NCBI GenBank assembly: GCA_016929465.1
Contig: JAFGIT010000075.1
Coordinates: 1-6,153, forward strand
From: Candidatus Coatesiibacteriota bacterium
GTDB taxonomy: Bacteria; B130-G9
DNA: 6,153 nt
Direction: 5' to 3'
Every line of letters begins with the position of its first letter. Positions within the stretch are counted from its first letter, which is position 1. The position numbers were made by a program, and so were the translations under genes. A model generated the notes under the pieces. The model did not search any database. It saw nothing but the letters and a program-made list of their open reading frames with translations, and had not been told where the DNA came from. Positions 1 through 6,083 of the stretch are shown piece after piece.

Positions 1-854
1 AACTCCGAGGTGCAGCGCTGGTCCGTGCCCACGAACAACGTCGATGGCGTGTAGCAGAATATCAACGCACCGTGCTCATTCTGGCCGAAATAGAAATTTG
101 AGCTCTTCCCGTCTGGACCAGGCCTGAGATCAACGACGAGCGGTTCCAGGAACTGCTCCATAGGCGCCGAAATGCCCGCCTCGTGGCTGTCCGGCTGAAC
201 CGGTATCGTAAGGCCAATCGATTCGCCGAGCTCTCTCGCATGGGCGCCCGCTGCATTCACGACGATCGGTGCGGAGTAGGTGCCCTTGTCGGTCTTTACT
301 CCCGAAACCTTTTGTTTATCGATAGTTATGGCCTGAGCCTTATCACCGAACTTGAAGTCGCAGCCAAATGACTTGGCGATCCTGTGCATCTCATAAGCGG
401 CCTTTAGAGTGCAGACCTGGCCGTCCTCCGGCGAGAGCGTCCCACCAAGCAAGCCCTCCTCGTTGATACCAGGGATTACCTCCTTTATCGTCTCGGGGCC
501 GACCCAGTCTATGTTGAGCCCAAACTCCTTCTGAATGGGCAGGATGCTCTTCAGGACCATCTCCTCGTTCGGCCTGAATACGGGGAAGCAATAGCCGCCC
601 ATCTTCCAGCCGACGCTGCCGCCGTGGTTCTCTTCCCAGGTGGAGAATATCTTTAGGCTTTCGAGGCAGAGCCTGATCTTTGCTGGATTGGAGTGGGTGG
701 CCCTGACGCCGCCAATCGCGGTCTTATTCTGCCCCTGTCCGCAAGAGGCACTGCTGTCGATTACAAGGACCTTCAGCTTCTCCTTTGCAAGGAACATCGC
801 TGTCGGAAGGCCGACGCTTCCTCCCCCGACAACTATCGCGTCGTAAGTGTTCAC
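1..854 (-). CDS. DAO-family FAD-dependent oxidoreductase, HcnC/SoxB/proline dehydrogenase beta-like (3' end outside window)
   Basis: This is the N-terminal 284 residues of a D-amino-acid-oxidase-fold flavoprotein; the rest lies beyond the left edge. The start is GTG at 854-852, overlapping the upstream stop as GTGA, with AAGGAGGG six bases before it. The FAD Rossmann motif is at residues 8-15 (G10, G12, G15) with an acidic residue (D33) at the end of strand 2. AIGGVRATHS (46-55) matches the flavin-facing segment of the sarcosine/glycine oxidase group, and VVNAAGAHA (198-206) is the second conserved FAD motif. The family oxidises C-N bonds of secondary amines, imino acids or amino acids. Placement directly after an HcnA/HcnB-type alpha subunit suggests it is the catalytic beta subunit of a dye-linked type dehydrogenase passing electrons to Fe-S centres rather than an O2-using oxidase. 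By hand alignment, the histidine that carries covalent FMN in heterotetrameric sarcosine oxidase is T149. The substrate is unknown; a hydroxy-acid or glycerol-3-phosphate dehydrogenase is a weaker alternative. Confidence 0.93.
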   Translation of the reverse strand, partial: MNTYDAIVVGGGSVGLPTAMFLAKEKLKVLVIDSSASCGQGQNKTAIGGVRATHSNPAKIRLCLESLKIFSTWEENHGGSVGWKMGGYCFPVFRPNEEMVLKSILPIQKEFGLNIDWVGPETIKEVIPGINEEGLLGGTLSPEDGQVCTLKAAYEMHRIAKSFGCDFKFGDKAQAITIDKQKVSGVKTDKGTYSAPIVVNAAGAHARELGESIGLTIPVQPDSHEAGISAPMEQFLEPLVVDLRPGPDGKSSNFYFGQNEHGALIFCYTPSTLFVGTDQRCTSE

Positions 855-2926
855 TCCGAGCCCTCCTTGACGCAGGCGAGCGCCGATAGCGGGACCTCGG
901 CCACAAACGGGCGCTCGGTCGGCGGTGTGACCTCATTCAGCGGCACGCCTTCCTCTCGGAATATCCGTTGGATAAGTTCGGTGCAGGTCTTGCCGCCGCA
1001 GGCGCCCATCCCAGTCCTGAGCGAGGCCTTGAGCTGGTTCATATCCCGCACACCGCGCCTTATCTCCTGCACGATCTCCCGCCTCGTGATCCGCTCGCAG
1101 CGGCAAACTATGACGTCGCCATCGTCGAATCCCTCGCCGGTCTCATTCCACTGCTCGAAATCCCTCTGGAGCTTGAATCCGGCCACCTCGAGCCGTTGCT
1201 CGTAAGGAACCTCGAGCATCAGCAGGTCTCTCTTGTCGAGGATCGGTGATTTCTTCACGGCGATGATCTTGCCCTCTCCGACGGGCTGCCCATCGAGATT
1301 GGTCGTCGTCACTATCTTCCGTTTGAGCAGGTCCTTGCGGTCGGTCTCAGAAGGCATGATGACGAGGGCGAATTTCTTGTCTGGATCGTAGTCCTCGGTG
1401 ACGAGCGTGATCGCAAGCCCCGGGCATATCGAGACGCACCTTCCACAGCCCGTGCATCGGCCATCGAAGACGGGAAGGTCCGTAATCGAATTCCCGCTGA
1501 GTTTGATCGAGCGCATGGGACACACCTGCGTGCAGGGATTGCACGGTATCTCCTCGAAGCAGCGAATGACGGGATAGACCTTCAGGTCCTTCGGCTCGGC
1601 TTTGTGCACCGTGGTCGCACCTGGCTTGCTGCGAAGCGTCTTCATCAGCGGCTCCCAGGTTGCGGGAACGAAGCTGGATTTGCCGAGCATCTTCGCTATC
1701 TTGCGGCCCGAAAGGCGGCCCGAGAACATCGCGGCGCTCGCTTCGGCAATCTCCTGGGCGTCTCCAGCCGAGAGAACAGGCACGCCCGCCTCCTCGGCCA
1801 TGTTGTATAGCTCGTCGAGCGGCGACAGGCCGACCGCGACGAGGATCGTATCGACCTCGAAGCTCCTCGTGGTGCCCTCGACGACTTTGAATGATTTGTC
1901 CACTTGCGCGATTTCGATGCCCCTGACATCAGTCTCGCCGAATGCCCTGACGACGGTATGCGAAGTGTAAACCGGCACTCCGAGCCTGAGTATCTTGTCC
2001 AGGTGGACCTTGTAGCCACCGCATTTCGGCAGCGCCTCGACCAGCCCGACCACTTCGATGCCCGCCTGAATAGCATGATACGCGGCGATCAGGCCGACAT
2101 TTCCGCCACCGACTATGAAGAGCCGATCCGTCGGGCGCACCAGGTCCCTGTTGACCAGCGTCTGAAAGGCTCCAGCGCCATAGACGCCAGGAAGATCGCA
2201 GCCCGGGAAGGAGAGGTTTTTCTCTCGGGCACCCGTCGAGATGAGTATGATTCTCGGGTGAACCAAGACATATCTCTGCCCCTGCTGGATGCCGACTCTC
2301 TTGTCGGAGAAAACGCCGACAGCGGTCGATCCGGTCCAGGTCTCGACGCAGTCGTATCTATTGACCTCATTTGCGAGGATATGTCCGATCTCATTGCCCC
2401 GCGTGCCCGCGAAGCAGTCGTCGATGGAGCCGAAGAAGGCGTGTGTCTGAAGGCTCAGCTTCCCGCCGAGCTCCTCCTTATCATCTACTAAAAGCGTCTC
2501 TATGCCGAGTCTGCCCAATTCGATAGCGGCACAAAGCCCCGATGGGCCGCCGCCGATTATCAGCACTTCCGTCTCGAAGGTCTTGATCTCTTCGAAGCCA
2601 ACCGGCCTATCTTCGGGAGGAAGCGCTGGATCCCCGACGCAACTCCCGACGACCATCCCTTCCCTGGCAAGTGTCATGCACGCCTTCACCGCGACACCAT
2701 CAGCGATGACCATGCACTGCGAGCACTGCCCGTTCGCGCAGAATATGCCCATCGGCGCGCCATCTCTGGGATGACGCCCGAATACCTTGATGCCCGCAGC
2801 GAAGAGTGCAGATGAGATGACTTCGCCTCTCTTCGCAATGATCGGCTTGCCGTCGAACGTGAACTCTAATTCCTCTCTCTCGGGAATGTCGAGAACGGGA
2901 TGCGTCCTTACCCTGAAGTCCGTCAT
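851..2926 (-). CDS. [2Fe-2S]/FAD/2x[4Fe-4S]/BFD oxidoreductase, fused HcnA-HcnB-like alpha subunit of an amine or amino acid dehydrogenase
   Basis: This 691-residue protein carries several redox modules. Residues about 17-95 are a Fer2_4 plant-type [2Fe-2S] domain with ligands C63, C68, C71 and C83 (Cx4Cx2C...C), as in HcnA and the sarcosine oxidase alpha N-terminus. Residues about 118-415 are a pyridine-nucleotide-disulfide-type flavoprotein with FAD motif GGGPSG (125-130) and second Rossmann motif GGGNVG (273-278), as in HcnB/OoxA. Residues 456-501 hold eight cysteines (456, 462, 465, 469, 491, 494, 497, 501), enough for two [4Fe-4S] clusters. Residues about 515-590 look like a small beta-rich linker domain. 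Residues 606-655 are a BFD-type [2Fe-2S] domain (C608, C610, C643, C648). There is no GcvT-like folate domain, so it is not a sarcosine oxidase alpha subunit. ATG at 2926 forms TGATG with the preceding stop; GAAGG lies four bases upstream. Inferred role: take electrons from the DAO-family partner encoded next and relay them to the HdrB-like and GltD-like subunits. Whether it binds NAD(P) or, as in some proline dehydrogenases, another nucleotide cannot be told. Confidence 0.96.
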   Translation of the reverse strand: MTDFRVRTHPVLDIPEREELEFTFDGKPIIAKRGEVISSALFAAGIKVFGRHPRDGAPMGIFCANGQCSQCMVIADGVAVKACMTLAREGMVVGSCVGDPALPPEDRPVGFEEIKTFETEVLIIGGGPSGLCAAIELGRLGIETLLVDDKEELGGKLSLQTHAFFGSIDDCFAGTRGNEIGHILANEVNRYDCVETWTGSTAVGVFSDKRVGIQQGQRYVLVHPRIILISTGAREKNLSFPGCDLPGVYGAGAFQTLVNRDLVRPTDRLFIVGGGNVGLIAAYHAIQAGIEVVGLVEALPKCGGYKVHLDKILRLGVPVYTSHTVVRAFGETDVRGIEIAQVDKSFKVVEGTTRSFEVDTILVAVGLSPLDELYNMAEEAGVPVLSAGDAQEIAEASAAMFSGRLSGRKIAKMLGKSSFVPATWEPLMKTLRSKPGATTVHKAEPKDLKVYPVIRCFEEIPCNPCTQVCPMRSIKLSGNSITDLPVFDGRCTGCGRCVSICPGLAITLVTEDYDPDKKFALVIMPSETDRKDLLKRKIVTTTNLDGQPVGEGKIIAVKKSPILDKRDLLMLEVPYEQRLEVAGFKLQRDFEQWNETGEGFDDGDVIVCRCERITRREIVQEIRRGVRDMNQLKASLRTGMGACGGKTCTELIQRIFREEGVPLNEVTPPTERPFVAEVPLSALACVKEGSE
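861..868 (-). promoter_or_regulatory. Shine-Dalgarno AAGGAGGG for the DAO-family gene
   Basis: On the minus strand AAGGAGGG lies six bases before the GTG at 854, inside the last codons of the upstream gene. It is the strongest ribosome binding site in the window and fixes the choice of GTG as start even though the two genes overlap. Confidence 0.8.
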
Positions 2927-3789
2927 CAGACCTTCTTTCCAAGGTTCTTAGCGATAAAAAGGATCAGGTCCTGCACATCGATTGCGCTCTTAACCCAGGT
3001 GCCAGGCCGTGTCGCGAATTTGAGCGAAATCAGGCACTTCGGGCAGAGCGTGAGAATCCGCTCGCAGCCCGCGCCATCTGCCGCCTCGATGAGCCGATCA
3101 ATTCTCGATCTGGCGGCAGCATCCCTGGGCAGCCATTCCGTGCCGCAGCAATCCATTGGCTCTTCGACCAGTCTATTGATATCGACGTAATCAGAGACGA
3201 GGTCGCTCAGCCTGGAGACATTGTGCTCTCTGCCTCCGTCCACGGCATCGTGGCCAGTGCAGGTCAATATCCCCGTCTTGGGCGGCAAAGCGAACTTCGG
3301 CATCTTGCCGGCGAGAAAATCGACCAGATGCAGCACTTCGCAGCCATGGTCGAAGCCGAGCTCGGAATATTTCTTGAGCATCATAACCCCGGCGGAGCAG
3401 GTCGCGACTATCGTCCTGGCACCAACCGCTTCGAAGAGGCCGATGTTCTTCTCGGCAAGGCCATTGACCGTATCGACATCCATCCCAATAAATGCGTCCA
3501 GACCGCAGCAGACTTCATCCGCCAGCACAACCGGCTTCACGCCGACCGAATTGAGCAGCCGGACGGATGCCCTGGGTATTTCTATAATGCTGTGTTCTAC
3601 CTGTCTGCCGAAGATAAGGTCGGCGAAGGGAACGCAGCCAACGAAATATACGACCGGTCCCATTTCAGAGACCTTCAGCTCTCCATCAAGCCAGGAGAGC
3701 CGATTCTGTTTCTTCTCCCCCCTGGCCTGCATACGGGCGATTGCCGTCAACATGTCGCGGTTCTTTTTACCACTATCAGGCGCAGTCAT
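2926..3789 (-). CDS. HdrB-like protein with two CCG domains (heterodisulfide-reductase-related Fe-S subunit)
   Basis: This 287-residue soluble protein has two tandem CCG (cysteine-rich) domains of the HdrB/HdrD/GlpC/LutA superfamily. Domain 1: C52, C94-C95 (VCCG) and C131. Domain 2: C177, C214-C215 (DCCG), C249 and C252 (CPKC), fitting the canonical Cx31-39CCx35-36CxxC pattern closely. In HdrB each full motif binds a non-cubane [4Fe-4S] cluster at the site of disulfide reduction. Domain 2 has all five cysteines; domain 1 lacks the last one (G134). The first 40 residues are charged and resemble the linker before the CCG part in HdrD-type proteins, but the ferredoxin (HdrC) half is absent. Start ATG 3789 lies 5 bases after the previous stop, with GGAGAT about 8-10 bases upstream. 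Inferred role: terminal or intermediate electron acceptor subunit linking the dehydrogenase to the GltD-MvhD fusion. A true heterodisulfide reductase activity is not shown; the same fold serves quinone- and lactate-linked enzymes. Confidence 0.95.
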   Translation of the reverse strand: MTAPDSGKKNRDMLTAIARMQARGEKKQNRLSWLDGELKVSEMGPVVYFVGCVPFADLIFGRQVEHSIIEIPRASVRLLNSVGVKPVVLADEVCCGLDAFIGMDVDTVNGLAEKNIGLFEAVGARTIVATCSAGVMMLKKYSELGFDHGCEVLHLVDFLAGKMPKFALPPKTGILTCTGHDAVDGGREHNVSRLSDLVSDYVDINRLVEEPMDCCGTEWLPRDAAARSRIDRLIEAADGAGCERILTLCPKCLISLKFATRPGTWVKSAIDVQDLILFIAKNLGKKV

Positions 3790-3794
3790 TTATT

Positions 3795-6083
3795 TTAATC
3801 TCCATTCGAATGCGGAGTATTGTCGAAAGTCATTAGTTTTATTTTATCGGATGTTACCCCGAGTATATAGAGTATCGCATTAAGTTTCGCCACGGTCTCC
3901 TCGACATCGTGGCAGGAATCGTAGCGACAGTCGTCCTCTCCGCAGCTGTAGATCAGGACCTCTCTTGCGCCGTTCTCTAACGCACCGATAATCGACCATG
4001 CGGGAATACGTCCGGTGCAAAGGAGATCGATAAATACGGCTTCATCGCCTAATCGGTTTGCGAGTGCATCGCTCGCATCAGGATGATTCGCCTTCGCCCA
4101 GATGCACCTGAACACGACCGTCTTGTCCTTCACATCGAGAATCGATTGCGCGAGGCGCTCATTCGAGAAGTGCATCTGGTCCAGTGCACCGGTCGGACAG
4201 CGGGCGATGCAAGCGCCACAACCTTTGCATACGGCGGTATCTATGACCTGGACCACTCGGCCATCCTTCACAAAGGTCGTCTTAGCAGCCGCGTAGGAGC
4301 AGGCATCCTCACAGGTAGAGCAGCCTATGCAAAGGCTCTCATCACAGAGGGCTATGATTGGTGCGAGTATGCCTGAAAGAGCGCTTTCGTCGGCGTCTCC
4401 CACCTTTACGGAACATCGAGCCATTTCTCGCTTCTCCCCGAGGAGGTCCTCGAGCTGGGCGTGCTGGACCTTCACCAGTTCCGCGTCGCACCACGAGGCC
4501 TCCCGCTGTTCGCTTTCGAGGGCGATGTATCGACCATCACACTCGTTTATGCACCGCTCGCACTCGAGACACGAGCCGCACATGAGGCATCTCGAAGCCT
4601 CTTCCCTGGCCTGCTCGAGCGTGTATGCCATCTCCACCTCGTCGAAGCTTCTGACGTCGAGGTTGTCAGCCAACGGTGGCTTGATCCTCTTGCGCTCATC
4701 GGTCGGTGAGAAGATGAGCTCATATTTCACTGGCGTCTGATATTTCCTTGGTTCAAGTATCGAGGCCTTGCCCGTTTCGATGAACGCTGCAATGGCCTCA
4801 GCCGCACGATGGGCCATGCCTATCGCCTCGACAGCGGTTGCCGCTCCCGAGACTATGTCGCCCGCAGCGAATATACGGGGGATGCTCGTGGCGCAGGTGC
4901 GCTCATCAGCGCCGATGGTATCCCACCGCGTCACTTCGAGCCCATCGATGCCCTCGACGAGGCCCAGGTCTGGACGCTGCCCGAGCGCCGCGACCACGGA
5001 ATCGCAATCAACCGTGAACTCGCTGCCATCTATAGGAACAGGCCTGCGCCTGCCGCTCGAATCCGGCTCTCCGAGACGCATCTTCTTCAGCTCGATTGAA
5101 CTGACCCCGCCATCAGTGCCGAGAATCCGTTCGGGTGCAACCAGGTAGTCGATAAGAATGCCCTCTCTAAGGGCCTCCTCTATCTCGTAATCCCTGGCAG
5201 GCATCTCGGCCCTGGAGCGTCTGTAAGCTATCTTGACCTCGCTTGCGCCAAGCCTGAGGGCGGTCCTTGCAGAATCGATAGCGGAATCGCCACCACCGAT
5301 CACGATTACCCTCTTCCCGAGAGTGCGGTTGCCGTCGAGATGAACCGACGCTAGGAATGATATCGCATCGAGCACGCCTTCGAGGTCTTCGCCTTCAACG
5401 CCGAGGGACATACCTTTGTGCGCGCCGGCCGCAATCAGAACGGCCGAAAAGCCTTGCTCGAGGAGCTCATTCAGGCCGAGGTCACGACCTATGCTGATAC
5501 CCGTCTTTATCTCGATGCCCATTTGGAGCACATGCTCGATTTCGAGGCTCAGAATCTCGCGCGGAAGGCGGAAAGGAGGAATGCCGGCGAGCAACATGCC
5601 GCCCGGCTCATTGAACCGGTCGAATATCGTGGTACCGAATCCCTTCATAAGAAGGTCCTGCGCGGCAGTCAGACCAGCCGGTCCTGCTCCTATGATCGCG
5701 ACTCTCTCGGGTCTTGTGGGCGATATCCGCTCGATTATCCTGCCGCCACGGCGAAGCTCGTAGTCCGCGATGAATCGCTTCAGAGAACATATCGAGATAG
5801 GGTCGTCGAATTCGCCGCGCGCGCATTCCGTCTCGCAGGGGTGACTGCAGATGCGGCCCATGACTCCGGGGATTGGGAGTCTCTCTCGAACCACCCGGAG
5901 AGCCTCATCGAACCGGCCCTCGGCGGTAAGCGCTATGTATGCCTTTGCATTGACTCCCGCCGGACAGGCGGCGTTACAGGGGGGCCTCTCAGAGGTTACC
6001 AGCTTATAGGATAGCCGGCCTCCCGAAGGGGCTATCTCAAAGTTGGCAGAACCAATCTGCCGATTTTTACTATCTCGACTCAA
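3795..6083 (-). CDS. GltD-like NAD(P)H/FAD oxidoreductase fused to ferredoxin domains and an MvhD/FlpD-like domain
   Basis: This 762-residue protein opens with the Fe-S domain of the glutamate synthase small subunit family (C36xxxC40P; C79, C83, C87), followed by FAD motif GAGPAG (132-137), NAD(P) motif GGGDSA (263-268) and a closing FAAGD (405-409). YRRSRAEMPA (287-296) after the NAD(P) motif resembles the GltD/NfnB segment that contacts the NADPH 2'-phosphate, so NADPH is the likelier nucleotide. Then come six cysteines in a CxxCxxCxxCxxCxxxC run (499-515), two ferredoxin motifs (C580, C585, C588, C591, C595; C619, C622, C625, C629P) and, from about 653, an MvhD/FlpD-like [2Fe-2S] domain (C660, C689 in CTGR, C714, C719, C724). 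GltD alone is about 450-480 residues, so roughly 280 are additional. MvhD in methanogens passes electrons to HdrA; GltD-type NfnB carries out flavin-based bifurcation. Inferred role: the NAD(P)H- and/or ferredoxin-facing hub of the complex. The start is TTG at 6083; an in-frame stop lies at 6101-6099, and no ATG, GTG or TTG follows before the essential C36. It is not a true glutamate synthase: no GltB is adjacent. Confidence 0.95.
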   Translation of the reverse strand: MSRDSKNRQIGSANFEIAPSGGRLSYKLVTSERPPCNAACPAGVNAKAYIALTAEGRFDEALRVVRERLPIPGVMGRICSHPCETECARGEFDDPISICSLKRFIADYELRRGGRIIERISPTRPERVAIIGAGPAGLTAAQDLLMKGFGTTIFDRFNEPGGMLLAGIPPFRLPREILSLEIEHVLQMGIEIKTGISIGRDLGLNELLEQGFSAVLIAAGAHKGMSLGVEGEDLEGVLDAISFLASVHLDGNRTLGKRVIVIGGGDSAIDSARTALRLGASEVKIAYRRSRAEMPARDYEIEEALREGILIDYLVAPERILGTDGGVSSIELKKMRLGEPDSSGRRRPVPIDGSEFTVDCDSVVAALGQRPDLGLVEGIDGLEVTRWDTIGADERTCATSIPRIFAAGDIVSGAATAVEAIGMAHRAAEAIAAFIETGKASILEPRKYQTPVKYELIFSPTDERKRIKPPLADNLDVRSFDEVEMAYTLEQAREEASRCLMCGSCLECERCINECDGRYIALESEQREASWCDAELVKVQHAQLEDLLGEKREMARCSVKVGDADESALSGILAPIIALCDESLCIGCSTCEDACSYAAAKTTFVKDGRVVQVIDTAVCKGCGACIARCPTGALDQMHFSNERLAQSILDVKDKTVVFRCIWAKANHPDASDALANRLGDEAVFIDLLCTGRIPAWSIIGALENGAREVLIYSCGEDDCRYDSCHDVEETVAKLNAILYILGVTSDKIKLMTFDNTPHSNGD
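3798..3803 (-). promoter_or_regulatory. Shine-Dalgarno GGAGAT for the HdrB-like gene
   Basis: GGAGAT spans the last two sense codons of the upstream gene, and its GGAG core ends ten bases before the ATG at 3789. It supports that start and suggests translation of the HdrB-like protein is coupled to the upstream gene. Confidence 0.6.

Larger units (their letters stand above)
1..6083 (-). other. Four-gene redox operon (junctions +5, -1 and -4 bases)
   Basis: All four genes run the same way. The first and second are separated by five bases, the second and third share one base (TGATG), and the third and fourth share four (GTGA). Such junctions imply one transcript, translational coupling and probably fixed subunit ratios, which supports reading the four proteins as one complex or pathway. 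No terminator is visible between them, and the operon may continue beyond the left edge, since its last visible gene is cut. Confidence 0.85.

Noticed and set aside
1904-2491. Long open frame on the plus strand (and others at 3223-3798 and 5418-6014)
   Set aside because: These lie wholly or almost wholly antisense to genes with clear conserved motifs, have no recognisable motifs of their own, and are what moderately GC-rich coding DNA produces on the opposite strand.
851-2926. Annotation as sarcosine oxidase alpha subunit (soxA)
   Set aside because: The N-terminal Fer2 and flavoprotein domains fit, but the C-terminal GcvT-like folate-binding domain is absent and is replaced by ferredoxin and BFD domains.
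1-3789. Anaerobic glycerol-3-phosphate dehydrogenase GlpABC
   Set aside because: A DAO-family protein, an FAD protein and a CCG protein together recall GlpABC, but here the BFD domain is on the other subunit, the CCG protein lacks the GlpC ferredoxin half, and the AIGGVRATHS segment matches the amine/amino acid oxidoreductase branch better.
3790-3794. Possible terminator or promoter between the first two genes
   Set aside because: The gap is only five A/T bases, without inverted repeat, and a Shine-Dalgarno spans the end of the upstream gene; this is an ordinary operon junction.
3795-6083. Annotation as glutamate synthase small subunit (gltD)
   Set aside because: The N-terminal two thirds belong to that family, but there is no GltB next to it, and the ferredoxin and MvhD-like extension plus the HdrB-like neighbour point to a different role.
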